Shown: positions 1 through 8,221 of the stretch, one piece after another
Numbering within the stretch: position 1 is the stretch's first letter
Layout of the letters: every line of letters begins with the position of its first letter
DNA from: an uncultured Thomasclavelia sp.
GTDB lineage: Bacteria; Bacillota_I; Bacilli_A; Erysipelotrichales; Coprobacillaceae
NCBI RefSeq assembly: GCF_944324745.1
Contig: NZ_CALUXO010000081.1
Coordinates: forward strand, 1 to 64,000
Direction of reading: 5' to 3'
Length of the DNA stretch: 64,000 nt
Notes under the pieces: model-generated
The model's database searches: none
What the model was told of the DNA's origin: nothing
The model's input: only the letters and a program-made list of their open reading frames with translations
Program-made: the position numbers and the translations under genes

Positions 1-2
1 GA

Positions 3-389
3 TTGAGTGCTACATTCGAAGAATGGATCATGTCAGCTGAATATATCATGGCTAGTGGTAACCCAAATGTCATTTTATGTGAACGAGGAATTAGAACATT
101 TGAAAGCTATACTAGAAACACATTAGATTTACAGGCAATCCCAGTAATCAAGAAATTGACACATTTACCAATAGTAGTGGATCCAAGTCATGCTGGAGGA
201 AAATGGTGGTTAGTTGAACCAATGGCCAAGGCAGCCATAGCCGCAGGAGCAGATGGATTGATGGTAGAAGTTCATAATGATCCAGAAAAAGCTTTATGTG
301 ATGGGCCACAATCATTAAGACCAGAGAAATATGACCGATTATTACAACAAATTTCTCAAATTGCACCAGTTGTTGGTAAAAAGCTATAA
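3..389 (+). CDS. aroF: 3-deoxy-7-phosphoheptulonate (DAHP) synthase, C-terminal part
   Basis: This is the last 128 codons of a gene whose beginning lies left of the window; the frame is open at base 3, and the TTG there need not be a start. The residues [19 protein letters not shown] and [11 protein letters not shown] are hallmarks of class I-beta (AroA-beta type) DAHP synthase, which condenses phosphoenolpyruvate and erythrose-4-phosphate in the first step of the shikimate pathway. The His and Glu in DPSH and VEVH are metal and substrate ligands in this family. Whether an N-terminal chorismate mutase or regulatory domain is present cannot be seen. No clear terminator follows before the rpsU promoter. 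Confidence 0.9.
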   Translation: MSATFEEWIMSAEYIMASGNPNVILCERGIRTFESYTRNTLDLQAIPVIKKLTHLPIVVDPSHAGGKWWLVEPMAKAAIAAGADGLMVEVHNDPEKALCDGPQSLRPEKYDRLLQQISQIAPVVGKKL

Positions 390-452
390 TGGGGATAATT
401 TGCCAGTAATGAATAAAATTTGTTAAAGTTGGCTAAAATACTGATATTTTTC

Positions 453-481
453 TTGCAATTATTAAAAAATCTATATATAAT
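453..481 (+). promoter_or_regulatory. SigA-type promoter for rpsU
   Basis: TTGCAA (453-458), a 17-nt spacer and a perfect TATAAT (476-481) lie 37 nt before the rpsU ATG. A GGGGGGA Shine-Dalgarno follows at about 505-511. Confidence 0.65.
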
Positions 482-518
482 AGGTACGTAGTTTAGAGTT
501 AAAGGGGGGAATAGTTCG

Positions 519-704
519 ATGGCAAAAACTGTAGTAAGAGAAAATGAATCTTTAGATGATGCTTTACGTCGTTTTAAAAGACAAGTTTCTAGAACAGGAA
601 CCCTTGCGGAGGCTCGAAAAAGAGAGTTTTATGTCAAACCAGGTTTAAAAAGAAAATTAAAATCTGAAGCAGCAAGAAAAAACAACAAAAAAGGAAGAAG
701 ATAA
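519..704 (+). CDS. rpsU: 30S ribosomal protein S21
   Basis: A 61-residue basic protein beginning [21 protein letters not shown], the conserved start of bS21, which binds the platform of the small ribosomal subunit near the anti-Shine-Dalgarno end of 16S rRNA. The C-terminus is a Lys/Arg-rich tail, as usual for the family. It has its own promoter upstream and an intrinsic terminator directly after, so it appears to be a single-gene unit. In Bacillus rpsU lies close to yqfC-yqfD-phoH, and that neighbourhood is kept here. Confidence 0.96.
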   Translation: MAKTVVRENESLDDALRRFKRQVSRTGTLAEARKREFYVKPGLKRKLKSEAARKNNKKGRR

Positions 705-711
705 AAATTGG

Positions 712-734
712 GGGCTTGATTTAAGCCCTTTTTT
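712..734 (+). terminator. rpsU intrinsic terminator
   Basis: GGGCTT (712-717) pairs with AAGCCC (723-728) around a 5-nt loop, followed by six T. Confidence 0.85.
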
Positions 735-752
735 GTTTACCTTTTAATATTT

Positions 753-783
753 TTGACATTTACTTTAAAAATAATCATATAAT
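753..783 (+). promoter_or_regulatory. Candidate sporulation (SigE-type) promoter for yqfC-yqfD
   Basis: CATATAAT (776-783) matches the SigE -10 consensus CATACAHT at all but one position, and ACATTT upstream is a weak -35. In B. subtilis yqfC and yqfD are SigE-controlled. A SigA reading is also possible: TTGACA at 753-758 with TATAAT at 778-783, but its 19-nt spacer is long. The assignment is tentative. Confidence 0.35.
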
Positions 784-798
784 TATTTAGGTGATAGC

Positions 799-990
799 AT
801 GATCTATATCGATAATAATTATATTAGTATTAAAAACTATCAGGGTATTTTATTATTACAAAACAATCTTGTCGAAATCAAATTACCACAACAATTATTA
901 CAAATCACAGGACAAGAATTGGAAATTCGCTATTTTTGTCATGAAGAGATAGTTATTATTGGTAAAATAAGGAGTTTAAAATTTTCATGA
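799..990 (+). CDS. yqfC: Sporulation protein YqfC (YabP/YqfC family)
   Basis: A 63-residue protein whose small beta-rich sequence (IKNYQGILLLQNNLVEIKL, then ITGQELEIRYF) follows the YabP/YqfC pattern. The start is fixed by a GGTGAT Shine-Dalgarno at 790-795, three bases before the ATG. The stop overlaps the start of the next gene by 4 nt, and that gene is yqfD, its invariable partner in spore-formers. The family is expressed in the mother cell during sporulation; its biochemical role is unknown. Slightly shorter than the roughly 90-residue Bacillus protein. Confidence 0.82.
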   Translation: MIYIDNNYISIKNYQGILLLQNNLVEIKLPQQLLQITGQELEIRYFCHEEIVIIGKIRSLKFS

Positions 991-1907
991 AGTTTGGCTA
1001 TGACTTATATGAGGTAATTTGTGATGACATTGTTTTATTACTAAATAGTTTTAAACAAGATCGAATTGTTATCTTTCAATTAACAAGAGTTGCTAAAGAT
1101 ACATATCGATTTTATATCCCGATTTATCAGCGTTTAAAAGTAAAAAAGTATTCATTAACATTAATTAAAAGTATTGGAGTTATTTACTACATCATTATTT
1201 TATTATTTAAAAAAATGAATCTTGTTGGTGCTGCTGCTTTTGCTATTACCTTAATTATCTGTAATCAGTTCATATTTAAAATTGAAATTACTGGTAATAA
1301 TTTGCAGACTAATGAAATGGTTGAAAGTGTTTTACATGAAAATAAGATTGGAATTGGTGATTTAAAGAAATCATATCAGGAATTAAATGATCTTTATGAT
1401 GATTTAAAAGCGGGGTTTAATGGTAAAGTTGATTATTTGAACATTTACCAGGAAGGCGGTGTTTTGTTTGTTGAATACACCAACAGTGTCTCGGCTAAAG
1501 AAGAAAAAAAGAATTTTCAAAATATTTATGCTAGTAAAGACGGGGTGATTCAAAAAATCAATGTTAGTAGTGGTAATATCATGGTTGCTGTAAATCAGTA
1601 TGTAAAAAAAGGCGATTTGTTGGTTTCTAATACCATTACTGCTACCGATGGTCAAAGCAAGATCATTGCAACTGAGGGAAAGGTCATGGCTTATACGTAT
1701 GAAACTTATGAAGCTGCAATTGATGCAAAGAAGATGGATGAGGGAGCGGCGTTTAGTTATTTATTATATTCGATTCGCGGTAAACTAGGAGCAATTGATA
1801 AAATAGATAGAGAAAAAGTAATTTCTTATGATATAATTGACAACAAGCGAGTACTAAAAGTACAATATATATTAATTGAAAATATTGCAACTAAAGAGGA
1901 GATTTAG
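987..1907 (+). CDS. yqfD: Sporulation membrane protein YqfD
   Basis: 306 residues, coupled to yqfC by an ATGA overlap. An N-terminal cytoplasmic-like domain is followed by one or two hydrophobic segments (about residues 63-78 and 80-98), then an external region. That region contains a lipoyl/SpoIVFA-like beta segment ending in SSGNIMVAVNQYVKKGDLL (about residues 193-211). It is about 90 residues shorter than B. subtilis YqfD, but the conserved C-terminal part is present. YqfD is a mother-cell sporulation protein of unknown mechanism. phoH follows directly, as in Bacillus. Confidence 0.85.
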   Translation: MKFGYDLYEVICDDIVLLLNSFKQDRIVIFQLTRVAKDTYRFYIPIYQRLKVKKYSLTLIKSIGVIYYIIILLFKKMNLVGAAAFAITLIICNQFIFKIEITGNNLQTNEMVESVLHENKIGIGDLKKSYQELNDLYDDLKAGFNGKVDYLNIYQEGGVLFVEYTNSVSAKEEKKNFQNIYASKDGVIQKINVSSGNIMVAVNQYVKKGDLLVSNTITATDGQSKIIATEGKVMAYTYETYEAAIDAKKMDEGAAFSYLLYSIRGKLGAIDKIDREKVISYDIIDNKRVLKVQYILIENIATKEEI

Positions 1908-2864
1908 ATGAGTGAACAAATAAAACTAGAACAATTGAGCATTGAACAGCTCAATAATATCAGTGGCAATCATGACGAAAATTTAAAGCTGATTGAAGAC
2001 ACTTTAGGAGTTAGTATTTCTTTGCGAGGTGATGAATTAATACTTAGCGGGGATAATGAGGAAAATTTCATAAAAGCTAAAAAAGTTTTACAGGCTTTAA
2101 TTGAATTAGTTGAAAAAAGAATAACTATCAGTCGTCGTGATGTTGTTTACGCTTTAAAATTAGTTGATCAGGATAATTTAGGTCATATTAATGAGTTGTA
2201 TAATATTAAAATCACAAAGACTGCTAGTGGTAAGATGATTTATCCTAAAACAATGGGACAAAAAGACTATTATTTTGCTTTAAAAAAGCATGATGTTGTT
2301 TTTGGAATTGGTCCTGCTGGAACCGGTAAAACATATTTGGCAGTAGTTTTTGCAGTTGATGCTTTAAAAAATAATCAAGTAAAGAAGATTGTTTTAACAA
2401 GACCTGCTGTCGAAGCCGGTGAAAATCTTGGTTTTCTTCCAGGTGATCTAAAAGAAAAGGTCGATCCATATTTAAGACCACTATATGATGCTTTACATGA
2501 TATGTTAGGTGTTGAACAGACGGAACGTTTGATTGAAAAAGGCGTTATTGAAATTGCCCCGCTAGCATATATGCGTGGAAGAACGTTAGAAGATGCTTAT
2601 GTTATCTTAGATGAAGCCCAAAATACGACTGATAATCAGATGAAAATGTTTTTAACTCGTTTAGGGTTTAATTCAAAAATGATCATTACTGGTGATGTAA
2701 CCCAGATAGATTTACCACGAGGGGTTGAATCTGGTTTAATTAAAGCTTTACGGATTTTAAAGGGAGTAAAAGGAATCGCTTTTGTAAATCTAACGGCATT
2801 AGATGTTGTTAGACATCCAGTAGTTCAAAGAATTATTGAAAGGTATGAAGGTAAAGATGAATAA
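1908..2864 (+). CDS. phoH: PhoH-family ATPase (PhoH/PhoL)
   Basis: 318 residues. An N-terminal KH-like region (about 1-80) precedes a P-loop ATPase domain with Walker A GPAGTGKTY and Walker B VILDEAQN. The sequence RPAVEAGENLGFLPGDLKEK is diagnostic of PhoH. The family is implicated in RNA metabolism in the cytoplasm and usually sits beside ybeY; here ybeY is missing and a two-component system follows instead. The ATG follows the yqfD stop directly, with GAGGAG as Shine-Dalgarno. The last 8 nt overlap the response-regulator start. Confidence 0.94.
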   Translation: MSEQIKLEQLSIEQLNNISGNHDENLKLIEDTLGVSISLRGDELILSGDNEENFIKAKKVLQALIELVEKRITISRRDVVYALKLVDQDNLGHINELYNIKITKTASGKMIYPKTMGQKDYYFALKKHDVVFGIGPAGTGKTYLAVVFAVDALKNNQVKKIVLTRPAVEAGENLGFLPGDLKEKVDPYLRPLYDALHDMLGVEQTERLIEKGVIEIAPLAYMRGRTLEDAYVILDEAQNTTDNQMKMFLTRLGFNSKMIITGDVTQIDLPRGVESGLIKALRILKGVKGIAFVNLTALDVVRHPVVQRIIERYEGKDE

Positions 2865-3531
2865 GCTATTAATCATTGAAGATGATGTTTCCATCAATAA
2901 GATTTTATGTCATGAATTAAATAATAAAGGTTATGAAGTTGATAGTTTGTATGATGGTAAAGATGCCTGTGAGCAAATTTTGAATAATGAATATGATTTA
3001 GTGTTAGTTGACTGGATGCTTCCTTATAAGGATGGGGTTGAAATTATCAAAGAGTGTCGTGATCGTGGTTATATTAAGCCAATGATTATTTTAACGGCTC
3101 GCAGTGATCAAGATGATATTATTAAAGGTCTGGAATCTGGGGCGGATGATTATTTAATGAAACCATTTCAGGCTAATATCTTGATTGCCAGAATTGAAGC
3201 CCATTTGCGACGTTATCATAAGCACTTTAAAGAAATCATCCAATATTTAGATATTAAGATGGATTTAGCGAAACATGAAGTTTATGTTGGTGATAGTTTA
3301 ATTAATTTAACTAAAGTAGAATATGATTTGTTGCAGATGTTTATTGATAATAAGGAAGAGGTTTTATCACGTCAGGAATTATTGATGAATATTTGGAATT
3401 TTAATTATGATGGTGATACTAGATTAGTTGATATACATGTTTTTAAACTGAAAACCAAGTTAAAAGAAAGTCAGGCCTGCTTTAAATCGGTTAGAGGGGT
3501 AGGATATAAACTGGTGAAAAAAGATGCTTAA
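2857..3531 (+). CDS. OmpR/PhoB-family response regulator
   Basis: 224 residues. The receiver domain (1-115) has the acidic pocket D9/D10, phospho-acceptor D52 in VDWMLP, T80 and K102 in LMKPF; a winged-helix DNA-binding domain follows (about 130-224, ending GVGYKLVKK). A longer reading from 2836 is possible, but the conserved receiver start MNKLLIIEDD and the GAAGGTAAAG Shine-Dalgarno place the ATG at 2857, 8 nt inside phoH. It overlaps the kinase gene by 8 nt, so the two are translationally coupled. Target genes are unknown; the HtrA gene downstream is a candidate by position. Confidence 0.92.
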   Translation: MNKLLIIEDDVSINKILCHELNNKGYEVDSLYDGKDACEQILNNEYDLVLVDWMLPYKDGVEIIKECRDRGYIKPMIILTARSDQDDIIKGLESGADDYLMKPFQANILIARIEAHLRRYHKHFKEIIQYLDIKMDLAKHEVYVGDSLINLTKVEYDLLQMFIDNKEEVLSRQELLMNIWNFNYDGDTRLVDIHVFKLKTKLKESQACFKSVRGVGYKLVKKDA

Positions 3532-4747
3532 AAACTATTTAAAAGTGTTTGGTGTTTTTTTGATTGTTCTAATATTATCATTAGTTCGTCCTGATCATAG
3601 TTATATTTTTATTACGTTTTTTATGATCGTAATGCTGGTCATTATTTATAATATTGAAAATGATTTTAAAAAGCAGATTAAGTTTTATCGTCGTGAAAAA
3701 GAAAATGAAATTCATGAGGTTGAAGGTGAAAAAGATTTTAATTATAAAATATTAAATTCTTTGATTAAAACTATGAATTTGCCAATGATTTTTGTTAATA
3801 AAGAAGGAAAAATCATGTTTACCAATCAACGTTTTCGTAGTGCTTTCAATATCAAACATTTAAGGGGTAAATATTATAAAGATATTTTTTCGGGACAATT
3901 GTTAAATATCGTTGATCAAAGTTATATTTTTGAACGTAAATTTACAGCAGCGGTGGCAATTGGTAAAAGTTATTATCATGTCGAGGCGACACCAATTTTT
4001 AAAGATGAAGCGGCTTTTGAAGGAACAATCATTTTATTTACTGACGTTTCTCAAGTTAAAGAAGTTGAACGGATGCAAAAACAGTTTTTATCAGATATAT
4101 CTCATGAGTTGAAAACGCCAATGAGCGCTATTATTGGCAGTGTTGAAATCTTGCAAAAAGAAGGCGTTCAAAATAAAGATACATTTAATGAATTTATGGG
4201 TATACTATTGAAAGAAAGCTATCGAATGAAAAACATTCTTGATGATATTATTGAATTATCAAGATTAGAACGACCAGAAGCTACTTTGAATCCTATGGTA
4301 ATTAATGTTAGTAATTTAGTAAAAGAGACAGTTGAATTATTTGAACCATTAGCTAAAGATAAACATTTATCGTTAGTTTATCAAACAAAAAAAGTTGCCA
4401 AAGAATTGATGTTGGATCCAGCTACGATAAAGACTATTTTAAATAATTTAGTTTCTAATGCAATAAAGTATTCTGATTCTGGAGTTATTTCAATAAAATG
4501 TACGAATGATGAAAAGAATTTTGTGATTATTGTTCAAGATGAAGGTATAGGTATTGCCAAAGAAAATATTCCTTTCATTTTTGATCGCTTTTATCAAGTT
4601 GAACGTTCTCGTTCAAATAAAACCGGAACAGGTTTAGGACTCAGTATCGTCAAAAAAATGGTAGAGTTAAATAATGGAATGATCGATGTTGATAGTACTC
4701 CTGGAATTGGTACTACGTTTACAGTGACTTTACCTATTTTAAGATAG
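3524..4747 (+). CDS. Membrane sensor histidine kinase (PAS-HisKA-HATPase)
   Basis: 407 residues. Two adjacent membrane segments (about 7-22 and 27-43) have almost no external loop, so the sensor probably reads a membrane or internal signal. A PAS domain follows (about 76-175), then the HisKA dimerisation box with H194 (DISHELKTPM). The ATP-binding domain shows an N box (NNLVSNAIKYS), G1 (DEGIGIAKE) and G2 (GTGLGLSIVKKM). The layout resembles PhoR/WalK-type kinases; CssS-like function is another possibility given the neighbouring htrA. Its partner is the overlapping response regulator. Confidence 0.92.
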   Translation: MLKNYLKVFGVFLIVLILSLVRPDHSYIFITFFMIVMLVIIYNIENDFKKQIKFYRREKENEIHEVEGEKDFNYKILNSLIKTMNLPMIFVNKEGKIMFTNQRFRSAFNIKHLRGKYYKDIFSGQLLNIVDQSYIFERKFTAAVAIGKSYYHVEATPIFKDEAAFEGTIILFTDVSQVKEVERMQKQFLSDISHELKTPMSAIIGSVEILQKEGVQNKDTFNEFMGILLKESYRMKNILDDIIELSRLERPEATLNPMVINVSNLVKETVELFEPLAKDKHLSLVYQTKKVAKELMLDPATIKTILNNLVSNAIKYSDSGVISIKCTNDEKNFVIIVQDEGIGIAKENIPFIFDRFYQVERSRSNKTGTGLGLSIVKKMVELNNGMIDVDSTPGIGTTFTVTLPILR

Positions 4748-4797
4748 ACATTATTATTTTACAGATATCACAATGTTTCACACAATATAAAAACAAT

Positions 4798-4824
4798 TTG
4801 AACAAAATAATTTTATATTATAAT
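4798..4824 (+). promoter_or_regulatory. Possible htrA promoter
   Basis: TTGAAC (4798-4803) and TATAAT (4819-4824) lie 26 nt before the htrA start, with a short 15-nt spacer. The -10 is good and the -35 spacing is poor, so an activator may be needed. Confidence 0.4.
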
Positions 4825-4849
4825 CGTGTAGAAAAAAGGAGTGGTAAAT

Positions 4850-6064
4850 ATGGAAGAAAGAGATCCATTTAATGAAATTAATAATGAAAGGGAAGGGGAA
4901 TATCAAGATCCACCAAAAAATGTCCAAAATAACAAACATAAACATCGTTTTAATTTAAAAAATAGTAACATGAATGGCTTATTTAAAATTGTTATAACTG
5001 TTTTAGTTGTTGCTTCATTAGCGATGAATATATTCTTATTTACTGTTGTTATGGATAATAATGGCAGTAGTTCTTCATCAAATTCATCAAATAAAGTTGA
5101 AACAGTTAATTATGATGTTAAAAGTGATTTAACAGAAGTTATTCAAAAAGTAGCTGACAGTGTTGTTGGAGTTGTTGTTTATCAAAATGGTCAAGCTAGT
5201 GGTAGCGGTAGTGGTGTTGTTTATCAGGTAAATGGAAACAATGCTTATATTATTACTAATGAACACGTAGTTAGTGGAGCTAGCGAAGTTCAAGTCGTTT
5301 TTGCCAATGGAGAATCAGTAGATGCTACAATTGTTGGTGGTGATACATATAGTGATATTGCAGTATTACAATTAACAGCCGATTTTGATATGACAGCAAT
5401 TGATTGCGGCGATTCTAGTTTACTAGAAGCTGGGGAAACAGTTTTAGCAATTGGTAGTCCGTTAGGAATTGAATATGCTGGTACAGTTACTCAAGGTATC
5501 GTTAGTGGTACTGATCGTACAGTATCTGTGGATACTAATAACGATGGTACTGATGATTGGGACATGAGTGTTATTCAAACAGATGCGGCTATTAACCCAG
5601 GTAACAGCGGTGGTGCTTTAATCAATGCTGCTGGTGAATTAGTAGGTATTACTTCAATGAAATTTTCTGATGAATCAGTTGAAGGTATGGGATTTGCTTT
5701 ACCAATCAATGATGTAATTACTAATGTAAATCAAATTATTAGCGATGGAAAAGTAACTAGACCATTCATTGGTATTTCTGCAGTTTCATTATCAGATTAT
5801 TCAACATATCAATTACGTTTTTATCGAATTAATACTAACTTAACTGATGGTATTTATGTTACTAATGTAACAAGTGGTGGTCCTGCTAGTGATGCTGGTA
5901 TCCAACAAGGTGATGTTATTGTTAAATTTGATGGTACTGATATTACTACTTATCGTAGTTTCTTAACAGAATTATATTCTAAACAACCAGGTGATACAGT
6001 ATCTGTTGTTGTTAATCGTGATGGTAATGAAATTACAGTTGATGTTACTTTAGCTGAACAGTAA
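4850..6064 (+). CDS. htrA: HtrA/DegP-family membrane-anchored serine protease
   Basis: 404 residues from the ATG at 4850, chosen over the GTG at 4841 because that GTG is part of the AAGGAG Shine-Dalgarno. A charged cytoplasmic tail precedes one membrane segment (about 43-68), a Ser/Asn-rich linker, a trypsin-like domain with triad H139 (TNEHV), D169 (YSDIAVL) and S253 (NPGNSGGAL), and one C-terminal PDZ domain (about 300-400). It degrades or refolds damaged proteins outside the membrane. It follows a two-component system with its own promoter and a terminator after it. In B. subtilis htrA genes are under CssRS, which makes control by the neighbouring pair plausible. Confidence 0.94.
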   Translation: MEERDPFNEINNEREGEYQDPPKNVQNNKHKHRFNLKNSNMNGLFKIVITVLVVASLAMNIFLFTVVMDNNGSSSSSNSSNKVETVNYDVKSDLTEVIQKVADSVVGVVVYQNGQASGSGSGVVYQVNGNNAYIITNEHVVSGASEVQVVFANGESVDATIVGGDTYSDIAVLQLTADFDMTAIDCGDSSLLEAGETVLAIGSPLGIEYAGTVTQGIVSGTDRTVSVDTNNDGTDDWDMSVIQTDAAINPGNSGGALINAAGELVGITSMKFSDESVEGMGFALPINDVITNVNQIISDGKVTRPFIGISAVSLSDYSTYQLRFYRINTNLTDGIYVTNVTSGGPASDAGIQQGDVIVKFDGTDITTYRSFLTELYSKQPGDTVSVVVNRDGNEITVDVTLAEQ

Positions 6065-6070
6065 TTATTA

Positions 6071-6100
6071 AAGAGCCCATGAGGGCTCTTATTGTTTTTT
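6071..6100 (+). terminator. htrA intrinsic terminator
   Basis: AAGAGCCC (6071-6078) and GGGCTCTT (6083-6090) form a perfect 8-bp stem with a 4-nt loop, followed by ATTGTTTTTT. Confidence 0.85.
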
Positions 6101-6120
6101 ATTGGAAGTTATTTTATAAT
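6092..6120 (+). promoter_or_regulatory. Possible promoter for the zinc-ribbon membrane protein
   Basis: TTGTTT (6092-6097), a 17-nt spacer and TATAAT (6115-6120). The -35 sits in the T-tract of the htrA terminator. Confidence 0.45.
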
Positions 6121-6150
6121 ATAAATAAACTATTTTTGAGGGAGGATTGT

Positions 6151-6645
6151 ATGTATTGTCCAAAATGTGGTAAGGAGTTAGAACCAGGAGCACTCTTTTG
6201 TCCTGAATGTGGTAATTTAATCGTTAATGACCGAGACATAATTTCTAAACTAAATTTAAAGGAAATAAAAATTGCCGGTAGATCATTTAGTTTAATAACA
6301 TTAGTTACTTTTATTTCATCTATTGTTTTAATTATGGCTTGTTTTTTACCATTTGTTTCCGTTGGATATTATGGTATTAGTATAGCAAATGCGGGCAGTG
6401 ATTTTATTATCTTTATTATTTTAGCTTTGCTAATTAGTGGGCTTGTCTATTTTAAAAAAGATCTTTTAGCTCTATGCGTTGCCATTGTAACAGTTGTCTT
6501 TATGCTGGTAGAATTAAATGGTGTAAAAAGTATTATTGGTAGTATTGCTCATTTATCGATGGGAGCATATTTGATGATAGTGGCAATTGCTGGTTTGTTT
6601 ATTAGCACATTATTAATTTATCTTTATAATAAACGAGTAAGCTGA
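6151..6645 (+). CDS. Zinc-ribbon membrane protein, function unknown
   Basis: 164 residues. The N-terminus MYCPKCGKEL...LFCPECG is a CxxC-CxxC zinc ribbon (zinc_ribbon_2 type, residues 3-22). After a short linker come four hydrophobic segments (about 47-66, 78-98, 104-124, 133-157), so the ribbon should face the cytoplasm. The start is at 6151 because GGGAGG lies 6 nt before it; a longer reading from 6079 would run through the htrA terminator and the promoter. Such ribbon-plus-membrane proteins are common in Firmicutes but have no assigned role. An imperfect terminator follows. Confidence 0.8.
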   Translation: MYCPKCGKELEPGALFCPECGNLIVNDRDIISKLNLKEIKIAGRSFSLITLVTFISSIVLIMACFLPFVSVGYYGISIANAGSDFIIFIILALLISGLVYFKKDLLALCVAIVTVVFMLVELNGVKSIIGSIAHLSMGAYLMIVAIAGLFISTLLIYLYNKRVS

Positions 6646-6665
6646 CAGTTTTGTTGGCTTTTTTT
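6639..6665 (+). terminator. Intrinsic terminator after the zinc-ribbon gene
   Basis: A 9-bp stem (6639-6647 with 6652-6660) containing two G-T wobbles and a 4-nt loop, running into a T-tract (6659-6665). It includes the gene's TGA stop. Confidence 0.65.
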
Positions 6666-6669
6666 GTTA

Positions 6670-6699
6670 TTGACTTAATTGTGGTTAAACTATTAGAAT
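6670..6699 (+). promoter_or_regulatory. Possible promoter for the 6720 gene
   Basis: TTGACT (6670-6675), an 18-nt spacer and TAGAAT (6694-6699), 20 nt before the start codon. Confidence 0.5.
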
Positions 6700-6719
6700 T
6701 AATAAAAAGGGGAAAAATC

Positions 6720-7337
6720 ATGAATTGGCAAATAAAACAACTAGTAGCTAAATTAGTCAGACAGCTTGAAGATCATCAATTAGAAACAAATTTAGATTTA
6801 ATGATAAAAGATGGTGAATTAAGTATTTTACCAGAGTCTCAAAAATATGTATGTGAGTTTATTAAGTCAATGGAAAAACTGGTTAAAGAAAATAAAAAGA
6901 TTATATATGATCAAGAAGATGATCAGGGTGTTTTTGTTACTTATGTTTTAAATATTTTGTTTGAGCAACAAAAAATCTATCAAAATGTCGTTGAATTATT
7001 AGCTGATCTAAAGAGTCCCAATGATTGTATTCTCTATGTTTTTGAACATATCATCAGCCAAACTACCAAACCACTGGAATATCAAAAAATTGATCCAGAA
7101 CGATTAGAACAGCTAAAATCTGTATTATCTGATATCTGGATGAATCAAATTTATTTTGATTTAGAAATGCTTTTTATGGATAAAAAAATAGTTGATGATC
7201 CTAAAAAAACTTTTATTATCAAAATGGCTGATAAATATTGTTTATCTTGGCAGCAGTTAGATTATATTTATGATTTGATCAAGGTAAATCATGATGAACT
7301 TGAGAGTATTTTTTTATCACGAATGTTAGGAATATAA
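6720..7337 (+). CDS. Hypothetical helical cytoplasmic protein
   Basis: 205 residues from the ATG at 6720 (AAGGGG Shine-Dalgarno); a longer reading from 6651 would start inside the preceding terminator. No signal peptide or membrane segment. The protein is predicted mostly helical and acidic, with runs of Leu, Ile and Glu but no catalytic motif that I recognise. The C-terminal part (DKYCLSWQQLDYIYDLIK) resembles a helical interaction domain. It is a single-gene unit between a terminator and the FMN riboswitch. Function unknown. Confidence 0.7.
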   Translation: MNWQIKQLVAKLVRQLEDHQLETNLDLMIKDGELSILPESQKYVCEFIKSMEKLVKENKKIIYDQEDDQGVFVTYVLNILFEQQKIYQNVVELLADLKSPNDCILYVFEHIISQTTKPLEYQKIDPERLEQLKSVLSDIWMNQIYFDLEMLFMDKKIVDDPKKTFIIKMADKYCLSWQQLDYIYDLIKVNHDELESIFLSRMLGI

Positions 7338-7352
7338 AAATAAGCATATAAT

Positions 7353-7381
7353 TTGTTTTAAATAGCTATCTATGCTATAGT
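7353..7381 (+). promoter_or_regulatory. Promoter of the FMN riboswitch transcript
   Basis: TTGTTT (7353-7358), a 17-nt spacer and TATAGT (7376-7381) with an extended -10 TG at 7373-7374. Transcription would start about 7 nt further on, just ahead of the riboswitch. Confidence 0.6.
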
Positions 7382-7389
7382 GTTTAAGA

Positions 7390-7503
7390 AAAGAACGTCT
7401 TCAGGGCAGGGTGTAATTCCCGACCGGCGGTGATAGTCCGCGAGCGCAAGCTGAATAGGTGTGATTCCTATACCGACAGTATAGTCTGGATGAAAGAACG
7501 ACA
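7390..7503 (+). promoter_or_regulatory. FMN riboswitch (RFN element)
   Basis: The conserved core segments are all present in order: AGGGCAGGGTGTAATTCCCG (7403-7422), ACCGGCGGTGATAGTCCGCG (7423-7442), a variable arm, then ATACCGACAGTATAGTCTGG (7470-7489) and ATGAAAGAACG (7490-7500). The aptamer binds flavin mononucleotide. It sits ahead of ribU-mgsA, and the intrinsic terminator at 7520-7556 is the likely expression platform, so high FMN should stop transcription. Confidence 0.95.
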
Positions 7504-7519
7504 TTTATATGCCTTTTTG

Positions 7520-7556
7520 TCATGGAGATTAGTATTTTCATGATATTTTTGTTTTT
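7520..7556 (+). terminator. Riboswitch-controlled terminator
   Basis: TCATGGAGAT (7520-7529) pairs with ATTTTCATGA (7534-7543) as a 10-bp stem with two G-T wobbles and a TAGT loop, followed by TATTTTTGTTTTT. It lies between the FMN aptamer and ribU. Confidence 0.75.
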
Positions 7557-7570
7557 AAGGAGAAATTATT

Positions 7571-8221
7571 ATGGAAAGTACTAAGACAAGAAAACTAGTT
7601 TTGGCAGCGGTATTAGCTGCTTTGGGGATGATTTTGGGATTGATTGAAATTCCTTATCCATTTGCCCCATGGCTGAATTTGGATTTATCTGAAGTTGTGG
7701 TATTAGTAGCAATTTCGATGTTAGGATTTAAGACAGCTTTATTTGTATGTGTTTGTAAATTCTTTATTTCAATCTTATTTAAAGGTCCGGTAGGGCCAAT
7801 TGCCATTGGGCAAATTACCGCTTTAATTGCATCGCTTTCAATTTGTTGTGTCTATTATTTTTTATCACGATATTTAAAATTGAAAAATGCTCTGGTAACT
7901 TATATTGTTAATATGTTTATTACGATGTTTGTTTTTGCCATGATCATGTTTATTTTAAATTATTTATTTGTAACACCAACTTATTTAATGCAGCGACCAA
8001 CCTGGTTTACGCAGTTGCCATTTACAGTTGATATTGCAGCTTTTAATCAACAATATGGAACTAATATTTCAGTTCCAGGTATTTTGAATTTCTTATCACC
8101 ATATGGACAAGCAATTTTTATTATTTATTTTCCATTTAACTTTATTAAAGGAGTTATTTCTGCTATTGTTTATTATATAGTAAGACCGATTGAATCAAGG
8201 TTTAAGGAGGAGTTTAAATAA
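7571..8221 (+). CDS. ribU: ECF riboflavin transporter S component RibU
   Basis: 216 residues, six hydrophobic segments. The N-terminal [17 protein letters not shown] and the [13 protein letters not shown] region are typical of RibU, the substrate-binding membrane subunit that works with the shared EcfA-EcfT energising module (not in this window) to import riboflavin. The FMN riboswitch directly upstream confirms the substrate class. The start has AAGGAG 8 nt before it. The stop overlaps the mgsA start as TAATG. Confidence 0.92.
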   Translation: MESTKTRKLVLAAVLAALGMILGLIEIPYPFAPWLNLDLSEVVVLVAISMLGFKTALFVCVCKFFISILFKGPVGPIAIGQITALIASLSICCVYYFLSRYLKLKNALVTYIVNMFITMFVFAMIMFILNYLFVTPTYLMQRPTWFTQLPFTVDIAAFNQQYGTNISVPGILNFLSPYGQAIFIIYFPFNFIKGVISAIVYYIVRPIESRFKEEFK

